This document shows, in pieces, positions 1 through 5,935 of a DNA stretch of 5,962 nt. The notes beneath the pieces were generated by a model. The model saw only the letters and a program-made list of their open reading frames with translations, made no database searches and was not told the DNA's origin. Position 1 is the first letter of the stretch. The number at the start of each line of letters is the position of its first letter. Position numbers and translations under genes: made by a program. Where the stretch lies: positions 1 through 5,962 of the forward strand of contig CAAFZB010000069.1 of assembly GCA_900767405.1 (NCBI GenBank). Reading direction: 5' to 3'. This DNA comes from Rikenellaceae bacterium (GTDB lineage: Bacteria > Bacteroidota > Bacteroidia > Bacteroidales > UBA932).

Positions 1-19
1 ACGTGTGCTCTTCCGATCT
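1..19 (+). other. Illumina TruSeq adapter remnant (Read 2 side)
   Basis: The first 19 bases match the 3' end of the TruSeq Read 2 adapter, ending in CTCTTCCGATCT. This is sequencing-library DNA and not genome. Real sequence starts at position 20, so the open frame that runs through the adapter must not be translated. The match is from memory of the published adapter and is exact over all 19 bases. Confidence 0.97.
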
Positions 20-402
20 GCTATCACGGACTCTACCGTTTCATTGCCCAGGCCCGCAACGGCGCAGTAGCTGAATCGCTGGAAGACGGCAAAAGGCTCG
101 TGTTCCCTTCAAATTCACGCATTACCAGTCTCGAAGACATAGCCATTTACACCTCGGAAGGCGAGCTCAAGCTTGCAAAGGTTTTCACCGAGATGGCAAA
201 AGTTCTCGAAGGGAAGGAAGCTCCGGGTTCAAAGGCTCCCGAGAAGGAGATTCGCGCCGTATTCGACAAGGCCGTGCCCAACTATGACGCAGACCGTTTC
301 TACATCTCTCATATGAAGAAGGTTGTAGATTGGTACAACGAACTTCTAAGGCACGCGACTCTGGAGTTTATGACCGACGAGGACCGTGAAAAAGAGGCTT
401 AG
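20..402 (+). CDS. DUF5606 family protein, 5'-truncated
   Basis: This is the C-terminal part of a small Bacteroidota protein of the DUF5606 family; its function is unknown to me. The frame is open from the adapter junction. The first complete genomic codon is TAT at 22, giving 126 visible residues before the TAG at 400-402. Family members are about 140 residues and begin with a segment of the kind ISGKPGLY, so roughly 13-20 N-terminal residues are lost. Recognisable parts are GLYRFIAQARNG, the block ESLEDGKR, then ITSLEDIAIYT with the acidic ED pair, and a C-terminal helical region with NYDADRFYISHMKKVVDWYN. A GTG codon at 100 could be mistaken for a start, but the conserved family sequence continues upstream of it, so it is internal. 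The 3' end overlaps rimO by 17 bases in another frame, so the two are probably co-transcribed. The family assignment is by recognition of these motifs. Confidence 0.85.
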
Positions 403-1675
403 GGCTATAACACTCGGATGTTCCAAGAACACCGTGGATACAGAGCATCTGCTGGGAATTCTGGCAGATGCTTATGAGATTGTGCCCGACGGCCGGGCAG
501 ACATTCTGCTCATCAACACCTGCGGTTTCATTGGCGATGCCAAGGAAGAGTCCATAAATGCCATACTCGAGGCCGTCCAGGCCAAACAGCAGGGAGAGTT
601 CGGAAAGCTGTTCGTATTCGGCTGTCTGAGCCAACGCTACAGACGTGAACTGGAGCAGGAGATTCCCGAAGTCGACGGGTGGTTCGGAGCGAGGGACTTC
701 ACTCCCCTGCTCAAGGCCCTTGGGACAGAACAGAAAAAGGCAGGCCGCTATTTCACATCCCCGGGCCGTCCGTACGCGTTTCTGAAAATCTCGGAGGGAT
801 GTGACCGTCGATGCTCCTATTGTGCAATTCCATTCATCCGCGGTGCACACCGCTCGGTTCCCATCGAAGAACTCGTGGAAGAAGCGCAGGACCTCGCATC
901 CAAGGGAATCCGCGAGCTTGAGATAATAGCCCAGGATAGCACGTTCTACGGGCTGGACCTGTATCATCGGAGGGCCTTGGCCGACTTGCTCGAGGCTTTG
1001 TCGGCAGTAGACGAAATAGAATGGATAAGAATCCACTACAGCTACCCGGCCGATTTCCCGCAGGACGTAATAGAACAGATGGCGTCCAACCCGAAAATCT
1101 GCGCATATATGGACATACCTCTCCAGCACATATCCGACAGCGTGCTTGCCAGGATGCATCGCGGAGTTACGGGAGAATGGACGCGCAATCTGATTGCGCA
1201 GATGCGCGCAAAAGTGCCGGGAGTAGTGCTGAGGACAACGATGATAGTAGGTTTCCCGGGAGAGACCCGGGAAGATTTCGAGCAGCTGCTTGAATTCGTA
1301 CGGGAAGCCAGGTTCGAAAGGCTGGGAGCCTTCACCTATTCCGAGGAAGAAGGCACGTTCGGGGCCGGGCATTTCCCAGACGACATCCCTGAAGAAGTAA
1401 AACGGCAGCGGCTGGACGCCCTTATGGAACTGCAGTCAGAAATCTCTATGGACTACAATCTTTCCAGGGTGGGCAGTACCGTAAAGGTTCTGGTAGACTA
1501 CTGCTCGCAGGGTCTGCTGGTATGCCGCTCGCAGGGAGAATCTCCCGAGGTTGACGGAGAGATTCTTGTAAAATGCAACGAGGAAGACAATCCTGCCTCC
1601 CTCGTTGGAAAATTCATCGATGTAAGGATTACCGGAGCCGACACCTACGACCTTATGGCCGTCAGAATTCCATAA
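386..1675 (+). CDS. rimO: Ribosomal protein S12 methylthiotransferase RimO
   Basis: RimO is a cytoplasmic radical-SAM enzyme that adds a methylthio group to the beta-carbon of the conserved aspartate of ribosomal protein S12 (Asp88/89, E. coli). The 429-residue product has the full family layout. The N-terminal MTTase domain (about 1-115) has three cysteines, C12 in LGCSKN, C46 in NTCGF and C80 in FGCLSQR, which hold the auxiliary 4Fe-4S cluster. The radical-SAM domain carries C139, C143 and C146 in the CxxxCxxC motif (EGCDRRCSYCAIP). A TRAM domain fills about 360-429. LGCSKN and the PFIRG stretch after the SAM motif favour RimO over the tRNA enzyme MiaB. E. coli RimO is 441 residues, so this is full length. 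The start is GTG: an in-frame TGA at 371-373 lies just upstream, and no other start codon fits before the conserved cysteine motif. The gene starts inside the preceding DUF5606 gene and converges on the deacetylase gene, overlapping it by 14 bases. I see no terminator after it. Confidence 0.97.
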   Translation: MKKRLRAITLGCSKNTVDTEHLLGILADAYEIVPDGRADILLINTCGFIGDAKEESINAILEAVQAKQQGEFGKLFVFGCLSQRYRRELEQEIPEVDGWFGARDFTPLLKALGTEQKKAGRYFTSPGRPYAFLKISEGCDRRCSYCAIPFIRGAHRSVPIEELVEEAQDLASKGIRELEIIAQDSTFYGLDLYHRRALADLLEALSAVDEIEWIRIHYSYPADFPQDVIEQMASNPKICAYMDIPLQHISDSVLARMHRGVTGEWTRNLIAQMRAKVPGVVLRTTMIVGFPGETREDFEQLLEFVREARFERLGAFTYSEEEGTFGAGHFPDDIPEEVKRQRLDALMELQSEISMDYNLSRVGSTVKVLVDYCSQGLLVCRSQGESPEVDGEILVKCNEEDNPASLVGKFIDVRITGADTYDLMAVRIP

Positions 1676-2426
1676 TGGCTTTCTGGGTGGGATTCTGGTC
1701 AAAGCGGACAAAGGCTTCGGCGTACTTCTTCGCGAGCCTGAGCCCATAGAATTCCTCCATTTTCTGGTGATATTCCGGATACCAGTCCTCGCAGTCCTGA
1801 GACTTGTGACAATACAATGCCTCGACTTTCCGGTCGTGGAACTTCGAGATGTCGACAAGGTCGGTAGGCAGGAAAGTCTTGGACTGAAGGCCGGTCATCG
1901 CCTCAAAATAGAAGATATCGTATTTCTTCTCCACCCTGCGCCAGGTATCCAATACCAGGACAGCGCAGTTCACGTGGTCCCTATGGCTGTCTATGGGCCA
2001 ATGGGTAAGAACCATATCCGGTTTTTCGGCATTTATGAGATCCTGCATCTCCTTATATCTGCGGGCCGTGATTTCGCTTTCACCGTCAATCTGGTTCATA
2101 AAGACATACGGAACCCCCAGCTTTTTGCAGGCCTCAACCGATTCGGCCATACGCACTCTCGCCGACTCCTGCAGTGACACATTGGGAATTCCTCTCTCGC
2201 CTCTGGTAAAATAAACCACCTTGACGTCGAATCCTGCGTCAAGCATCTTGAGGATGGTGCCCCCGGCACAACTCTCAGGGTCATCGGGATGCGCGCCTAT
2301 CACGAGCACCTTTTTCTTTCCTGCAGCAGGGTCTTCCGACTGTCCGGCGGTCTGCGCAAGCGCAGACGGGCAAAACGACAGGGCAAGTAAAAGTCCTGCA
2401 ATTCCGATTTTTCCTAACGTTTTCAT
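1662..2426 (-). CDS. Secreted PIG-L/LmbE family deacetylase
   Basis: This is a zinc-dependent N-deacetylase of the PIG-L/LmbE superfamily, which includes MshB, BshB and GlcNAc-PI deacetylases. These remove acetyl groups from N-acetylglucosamine-type sugars. The 254-residue product starts with a signal peptide: KTLGK, a hydrophobic stretch at about 7-19, and probable signal peptidase I cleavage after ALA24. The single Cys19 is not in a good lipobox. The hallmark AHPDD motif is at residues 45-49; by analogy with MshB, H46 and D49 bind zinc and D48 is the catalytic base. The third ligand is expected at H151 in DSHRDH (146-151). The motif continues as HPDDPE, a variant with an extra proline that is common in this superfamily. 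Export means the substrate is probably periplasmic or extracellular glycan, not a cytosolic thiol precursor, but the substrate cannot be read from sequence. The ATG lies in an ATGA overlap with the upstream gene, suggesting translational coupling. It converges with rimO. Confidence 0.93.
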   Translation of the reverse strand: MKTLGKIGIAGLLLALSFCPSALAQTAGQSEDPAAGKKKVLVIGAHPDDPESCAGGTILKMLDAGFDVKVVYFTRGERGIPNVSLQESARVRMAESVEACKKLGVPYVFMNQIDGESEITARRYKEMQDLINAEKPDMVLTHWPIDSHRDHVNCAVLVLDTWRRVEKKYDIFYFEAMTGLQSKTFLPTDLVDISKFHDRKVEALYCHKSQDCEDWYPEYHQKMEEFYGLRLAKKYAEAFVRFDQNPTQKAIMEF

Positions 2427-2980
2427 ATAACTGTTTTTTTATATCCAAGTCTTGCAAGTTCAACCGCCGCGCCTATCCTGAACAGCGAAGTATAGCATCT
2501 TGCAAGCACATAGAAACCCAGTTCGGTTTGAACCTCTATGTTTTCCCGTCTTATAAGAGTCTGTGCCGCGCTGGTGCAGCTTATCATAAGGGTCCCGATG
2601 TAAGAAGCGTCCTTGTCCTCCAGCTTAAGGACATCGAGCAGGATATGGTCATCCATATTGTCAAAGCCCCTGGTGCCGTAGTAGCTTTCATAACTGTCAT
2701 TCCTATGAGCTTCCCAATCGCCGTCCCACTGGTGTGCCACCGCCATACCCACAAATGAAGCGAAACCTATTGCCGCATCGGGAAAATCGTTGAAATTGCT
2801 TACCGCATCGGCAATATATCCTTTCATCATCGAAGCCCATCTGTCTTCTATGTCGGGGCTCAGGAACAACTTGCCGTCTACAAGAGATTCGTCCGAAATG
2901 ACAGAACAGCTCTTGCATATCCTAATCAGTCCCTGTTCCAGGGTGTCCTGGAAAAAATCCAGATATTCTTTCTTGTCCAC
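2423..2980 (-). CDS. Conserved Bacteroidales protein of unknown function
   Basis: I do not recognise a named family. The product, 185 residues from the GTG start, is acidic, rich in aromatic residues and probably mostly helical. It has no signal peptide or clear membrane segment, so it is likely cytoplasmic. Visible landmarks are GMAVAHQWDGDW (78-89), an acidic-histidine stretch FDNMDDHI (106-113), a Ser/Thr-Cys segment ISCTSAAQTLIRRE (133-146) and a C-terminal FRIGAAVELARLGYK (167-181). The histidines and acidic residues in the first two could bind metal, but that is only a guess. An in-frame ATG at 3031 would add 17 residues (FFIYLCVV-like). I reject it because that segment is encoded by AT-rich DNA overlapping the divergent promoter region. 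The gene is first in a unit with the secreted deacetylase; its TGA overlaps the deacetylase ATG. The association is physical and need not mean shared function. Confidence 0.82.
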   Translation of the reverse strand: MDKKEYLDFFQDTLEQGLIRICKSCSVISDESLVDGKLFLSPDIEDRWASMMKGYIADAVSNFNDFPDAAIGFASFVGMAVAHQWDGDWEAHRNDSYESYYGTRGFDNMDDHILLDVLKLEDKDASYIGTLMISCTSAAQTLIRRENIEVQTELGFYVLARCYTSLFRIGAAVELARLGYKKTVI

Positions 2981-2984
2981 AACA

Positions 2985-2992
2985 CAAAGATA
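2985..2992 (-). promoter_or_regulatory. Possible -7 box for the unknown gene
   Basis: On the minus strand TATCTTTG fits the Bacteroidota -7 consensus TAnnTTTG and lies 4 bases upstream of the proposed GTG start. If it is used, transcription would begin at or next to the start codon, giving a nearly leaderless mRNA. No TTG stands at the expected spacing (19-21 bases) upstream, which weakens the call. A second, poorer box (AAATTTTG, minus strand of 3029-3036) would give a leader of roughly 45 bases instead. Confidence 0.3.
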
Positions 2993-3017
2993 AATAAAAA
3001 AAATCAGAGTCCTTATG

Positions 3018-3047
3018 TTGCTTAATCTCAAAATTTTAGTATATTTG
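3018..3047 (+). promoter_or_regulatory. Bacteroidota-type promoter for the zapA unit
   Basis: TTG at 3018-3020, a 19-base spacer, and TATATTTG at 3040-3047 match the primary-sigma promoter of Bacteroidota (TTG, 19-21 bases, TAnnTTTG). Transcription should begin near 3052, leaving a leader of about 26 bases before the ATG at 3078. That leader includes GGCGGAAAATT, which is A-rich next to the start. It drives the coiled-coil gene and zapA, and possibly the RNA beyond. Confidence 0.7.
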
Positions 3048-3077
3048 CGCTAATGTAGGTGTTCAAGGCGGAAAATT

Positions 3078-3347
3078 ATGCTCGAAGGACTTCACGACAA
3101 TATAAGCAAGCTCATTGCGCTGTACGAAACGGAAAAGCAGCGCAACGCCGAGCTTACTGCGGCCCTTCAGGAAAGCAAACAGGCCTATGATTCCTGCAAA
3201 AAGCAGATTACTGAGTTGAACAGACAGATAGACAATCTCAAACTTACCAGTGCATTTATGGGCAGCGGAAACAGCGCTGTAGCAAAGGAACGCATAAACA
3301 AACTGATAGCAGAGATTGACAAATGCATTAAACTTCTTCAAAAGTAA
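3078..3347 (+). CDS. Small coiled-coil protein encoded upstream of zapA
   Basis: This is an 89-residue cytoplasmic protein with no signal peptide. A long charged helix with heptad-like spacing covers about residues 4-56 (ISKLIALYE, KQRNAELTAALQES, QITELNRQIDNLK). A short Gly/Ser turn follows (FMGSGNS, 60-66), then a second helix ERINKLIAEIDKCIKLL. The shape is a helical hairpin or coiled-coil dimer. Small coiled-coil genes directly before zapA are, as I recall, a recurring arrangement in Bacteroidales. The stop codon shares a base with the zapA start (TAATG), so the two are translated together and the products may interact. A ZapA-binding role comparable to that of ZapB in E. coli is an inference; sequence similarity to ZapB beyond coiled-coil character is not visible. 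The ATG start follows a good promoter with a short leader. Confidence 0.88.
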   Translation: MLEGLHDNISKLIALYETEKQRNAELTAALQESKQAYDSCKKQITELNRQIDNLKLTSAFMGSGNSAVAKERINKLIAEIDKCIKLLQK

Positions 3348-3637
3348 TGGCAGAACAGAGCATTACAATAAAGATCGGCCAGAAGTCCTATCCGCTCAAG
3401 GTTTCCAGCCCGGAAATCGAGCAGCTTATGCGGCTTGCATCCGAAAGAATAAATGAAATGCTTGCCAAGTACAACGCCAAGTTCCCCGAAAGCAGCCTCG
3501 CAGACAAACTTGCTTTTGTAGCCCTCAACGAAACTGCTGCCAGAATCTCTGCACAGAGAAAGGAACTCAAGACGCGCGAAACGGTAGAAGCCTTCGAGAA
3601 GGAACTTGCAAGCTATCTGCAAAAGAATAGCAAATAA
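3347..3637 (+). CDS. zapA: Cell division protein ZapA
   Basis: ZapA binds FtsZ and bundles or cross-links FtsZ protofilaments at the division site. The 96-residue product has the family pattern. An N-terminal beta region (ITIKIGQKSYPLKVSSPE, about 6-23) is followed by the helix EQLMRLASERINEMLAKY (about 25-42). Then comes a second long helix from about 50, DKLAFVALNETAARISAQR, which forms the dimer coiled coil. E. coli ZapA is 109 residues, so the size is normal. The start ATG overlaps the TAA of the coiled-coil gene by one base. The stop TAA is followed at once by the first base of the RNA closing stem (3638). The E. coli order zapA then ssrS is mirrored here, which supports both calls. Confidence 0.93.
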   Translation: MAEQSITIKIGQKSYPLKVSSPEIEQLMRLASERINEMLAKYNAKFPESSLADKLAFVALNETAARISAQRKELKTRETVEAFEKELASYLQKNSK

Positions 3638-3786
3638 CCGCCAGGTCCCGCTGCTCAAACTAACAAGTTCCACGGAACCGGGTGTACTCGACTGAGGATG
3701 ACAGGCCTGCAAGACAGGAAGCCAGAGACAGTACGGAGCCCAAAACCTGCAGAGAGTGATTTCTGCCATCGGGACGGCGGTATTTT
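3638..3786 (+). ncRNA. ssrS: Probable 6S RNA (ssrS)
   Basis: 6S RNA binds the housekeeping RNA polymerase holoenzyme by imitating an open promoter. The non-coding gap between zapA and rny folds by eye into the expected rod. The closing stem pairs CCGCC (3638-3642) with GGCGG (3776-3780) and GTCCCG (3645-3650) with CGGGAC (3770-3775), leaving a 2-base bulge: 11 pairs in all. Inside is an asymmetric bubble with 5' side 3651-3679 and 3' side 3742-3769. Each side can form a small hairpin (GTTC/GAAC at 3667-3678; GCAGA/TCTGC at 3749-3766). An apical arm follows: GGGT+GTACT (3680-3688) pairs with AGTAC+GCCC (3730-3741) across a GGA bulge, and is capped by CCTG-CAAGA-CAGG (3706-3718). A U-rich tract follows the stem. 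The position after zapA matches E. coli ssrS. The core of about 143-150 bases is on the short side, and the mature ends are not known. No covariance search was possible; another structured RNA remains an alternative. Confidence 0.68.
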
Positions 3787-3791
3787 TATAG

Positions 3792-3826
3792 CGACAGTAT
3801 CTGCACCTGCGGATGCTGTTGTTTTA
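3792..3826 (+). terminator. Intrinsic terminator hairpin before rny
   Basis: A 13-pair stem (3792-3804 with 3809-3821, including three G-U pairs) closes on the tetraloop ACCT and is followed by TTTTA. It most likely ends the zapA/6S transcript. Only 32 bases separate it from the rny start. It could instead be an extra domain at the 3' end of the 6S precursor. Confidence 0.72.
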
Positions 3827-3858
3827 TGTAGAGTATTAAAACCAAATATATATAAACT

Positions 3859-5397
3859 ATGTGGTACTTATATCTTTTGTCAGCGGTCTGCGGCGCAACC
3901 GCATCGGTGGCAGTTTACATACTTATCAGCCGGACTATCCTCAAGGACCGGAGCAAGGCCATAATCGACAAGGCCAGGCTTGAAGCCGAAAACATCAAGC
4001 AGCAGAAGATTCTTCAGGCAAAAGAGCGTTTCCTCCAGTTGAAAAGCGAACACGAAGAGCACGTCAACAAGAAAAACGGCGAACTCCGTGAAAGGGAAAA
4101 CGAAATCAGGAACAGGGAGAACCAGTTGAATTCTCAGGCCAGCGAACTTGGCAAGCGCCAGCACGACCTGGATTCTCTCAAAGGCCAGCTCAACGCCCAG
4201 AAAAACATTCTGGAAGGCCGTTTGGAAGAGTGCGACAAACTTACGGCACAGGTCAACAAGGAACTGGAGGCAGTTGCAGGAATGTCTGCAGCCGAAGCCA
4301 AGAATATGCTTGTCGAGAATATGAAGGCCGAGGCCCGCACCGAAGCTCAGGCATACATCAACGACACTATCGACGAAGCCCGTCTCAATGCCGCAAAGGA
4401 AGCCAAGCGCATTGTAATCAATACCATTCAGCGCACAGCCACTGAAACCGCGATAGAGAATGCCGTTACCTCCTTCCCTATCGAAAACGACGAAATCAAA
4501 GGTAGGATCATAGGTCGTGAAGGCCGGAACATCCGTGCCCTCGAAGCTGCCACCGGAGTAGAAATCGTTGTGGACGACACTCCCGACGCAATCCTGCTCT
4601 CGGCTTTCGATCCGGCACGGCGCGAGATTGCCCGTCTGGCCCTGCACCAGCTTGTAGTGGACGGAAGAATTCATCCGGCACGTATAGAAGAAGTTGTCGC
4701 AAAGGTCAAGAAGCAGCTTGAGGAGGAAATCCTCGAAACCGGAAAGAGAACCTGCATCGACCTTGGAATACACGGAATGAGTATGGAACTGGTCAGGATG
4801 ATAGGCCGTATGAAATACCGTTCAAGCTATGGACAGAACCTTCTGCAGCACTCCCGCGAGGTTGCTAACATCTGTTCTATCCTGGCTTCCGAGCTCGGAC
4901 TCAATCCCAAGACAGCAAAGAGAGCCGGTCTGCTGCACGATATCGGTAAGGTCAGTGAAGAAGATCCCGAGCTGCCTCACGCACTTCTTGGTGCAAAACT
5001 GGCCGAACAGTGCAAGGAGCGTCCCGAGATAGTAAACGCCATAGGCGCCCACCACGAAGAGACCGAAATGACCTCTCTCATCGCTCCCCTTGTGCTTGTA
5101 GGTGACGCCATCTCCGGCGCACGTCCGGGTGCCCGACGCGAAGTTATCGAAAGCTATATCAAGCGGCTCAAGGGTATGGAGGAACTTGCAGCCTCTTATC
5201 CCGGTGTGGACAAGTCCTACGCTATCCAGGCAGGCCGTGAGCTTCGCGTGATCGTAGGTGCCGAAGAAGTCACTGACGACCAGGCCGCACGCCTGAGCAC
5301 AGAGATAGCCCAGCGTATCCAGGAAGAGATGACTTATCCCGGACAGGTCAAGATTACAGTGATAAGGGAAACCCGATCGGTGGCTTTCGCCAAGTAA
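3859..5397 (+). CDS. rny: Ribonuclease Y
   Basis: RNase Y is a membrane-anchored endoribonuclease that starts bulk mRNA decay. At 512 residues it is close to B. subtilis RNase Y (520). The order of parts is complete. A single N-terminal membrane segment lies at about 3-25. A long charged coiled coil runs from about 30 to 185. A KH RNA-binding domain starts around 210, with the GxxG loop in GRIIGREGRNIR (215-226). The HD phosphohydrolase domain has metal ligands expected at H331 (QHSREVA), H360-D361 (LLHDIGK), H398/H399 (GAHHEE) and D416 (VGDAISGARPGAR); the last stretch is the RNase Y signature. The ATG is preceded by an A/T-rich leader without Shine-Dalgarno sequence, as usual in this phylum. 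I see no good promoter between the terminator and the start, so part of its expression may come by read-through from the zapA unit. A 13-pair terminator follows the stop. Confidence 0.97.
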   Translation: MWYLYLLSAVCGATASVAVYILISRTILKDRSKAIIDKARLEAENIKQQKILQAKERFLQLKSEHEEHVNKKNGELRERENEIRNRENQLNSQASELGKRQHDLDSLKGQLNAQKNILEGRLEECDKLTAQVNKELEAVAGMSAAEAKNMLVENMKAEARTEAQAYINDTIDEARLNAAKEAKRIVINTIQRTATETAIENAVTSFPIENDEIKGRIIGREGRNIRALEAATGVEIVVDDTPDAILLSAFDPARREIARLALHQLVVDGRIHPARIEEVVAKVKKQLEEEILETGKRTCIDLGIHGMSMELVRMIGRMKYRSSYGQNLLQHSREVANICSILASELGLNPKTAKRAGLLHDIGKVSEEDPELPHALLGAKLAEQCKERPEIVNAIGAHHEETEMTSLIAPLVLVGDAISGARPGARREVIESYIKRLKGMEELAASYPGVDKSYAIQAGRELRVIVGAEEVTDDQAARLSTEIAQRIQEEMTYPGQVKITVIRETRSVAFAK

Positions 5398-5408
5398 TGC
5401 GCAGAGCC

Positions 5409-5454
5409 GGGAACCTTCGCTATCTTTTAACTGTAGCGGAGGTTCCTGCTTTTA
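5409..5454 (+). terminator. Intrinsic terminator of rny
   Basis: A 13-pair stem (5410-5422 with 5434-5446, one T-G pair) has an 11-base loop and is followed by TGCTTTTA. It begins 12 bases after the rny stop. Its left arm contains the stop codon of the convergent glycosidase gene and its right arm lies within that gene's last codons. There is no U-run on the minus-strand side, so it should terminate mainly the + strand transcript. Confidence 0.82.
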
Positions 5455-5935
5455 TTCCTGCAACAGACACAGGGAACACGCCCAGCGCCTTGCGTTGTCC
5501 GAGTATTACTTCAGAGACAGATTTGCAGTTGTACACATTGTCTGCCCAACCTATGTAGAAGGCAGCGAAGTTACGGAACCAGGGCATTACGTCAAGGGCA
5601 TAGGGAGAACCGAAATATGCTCCTACCAGCCGCTGTTCCCTGCTCCATTCACCTATATAATCATAGATTGCGGGTACCTTGATTCCGAAATTGTTCTGAG
5701 GGCGGCTGTCGGTGTCGTGGAATCCGACTATGACAGTCTTGTATCCGCCCAGCTTGGCCTTCATTTCCTTAAGGTCATCCAGAGTGAAATCCCGGGGAAG
5801 GAAATAACTGTCATAACCCAGTAGCTGAGCCATTTTCTCGGCTCCAGACTCTCCCACTCCACGACGGGCGCCGTATGCGGCAGGACCTCCGCCTTCCCCT
5901 TCACGGGGCTTGTAAGTATCGTCATCCATATTGGG
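5420..5935 (-). CDS. Glycoside hydrolase family 3, C-terminal fragment
   Basis: This is the last 171 residues of a much longer enzyme cut by the contig end. It resembles the alpha/beta-sandwich C-terminal domain of family 3 glycosidases of the beta-N-acetylhexosaminidase type found in Bacteroidales. Marks are VIVGFHDTDSRPQNNFGI, LVGAYFGSPYALDV (the usual FGNPY segment), AFYIGWADN and the closing VSEVILGQRKALGVFPVSV, which corresponds to the GxLPVS motif. The catalytic aspartate lies in the missing N-terminal barrel, so activity cannot be judged. An ATG at 5929 is internal to the gene and not a start, because family sequence should extend far upstream. The stretch between 5840 and 5935 (Gly/Arg-rich, RREGEGGG-like) lacks the hydrophobic strand expected there, so a local sequence error near the contig end is possible. 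The stop TAG lies inside the rny terminator stem. Confidence 0.85.
   Translation of the reverse strand, partial: PNMDDDTYKPREGEGGGPAAYGARRGVGESGAEKMAQLLGYDSYFLPRDFTLDDLKEMKAKLGGYKTVIVGFHDTDSRPQNNFGIKVPAIYDYIGEWSREQRLVGAYFGSPYALDVMPWFRNFAAFYIGWADNVYNCKSVSEVILGQRKALGVFPVSVAGIKAGTSATVKR

Noticed and set aside
100..402. GTG at 100 as a start for a 100-residue protein
   Set aside because: Conserved DUF5606 sequence continues upstream in the same frame to the adapter junction, so the gene is truncated and does not start here.
368..1372. Long open frame on the minus strand (334 codons) opposite rimO
   Set aside because: It lies entirely across rimO, whose motifs are complete. Its product shows no recognisable domain, so it is a shadow frame of a GC-moderate coding region.
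3638..3786. 4.5S SRP RNA, RNase P RNA or tmRNA as identity of the zapA-rny RNA
   Set aside because: The conserved SRP loop (GGAAGGAAGCAG type), RNase P core (GAGGAAAGUC type) and tmRNA ends are all absent; rod shape and position fit 6S better.
3698..3964. Open frame spanning the gap between zapA and rny
   Set aside because: It runs across the structured RNA, the terminator hairpin and the start of rny in another frame, and has no family resemblance.
3880..4773. Long open frame on the minus strand (297 codons) opposite rny
   Set aside because: It mirrors the charged coiled-coil and KH regions of RNase Y and has a phenylalanine/leucine-rich composition typical of antisense of Glu/Lys codons.
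5495..5824. Plus-strand open frame of 109 codons near the right end
   Set aside because: It is antisense to the family 3 glycosidase fragment, whose conserved motifs are clear on the minus strand.
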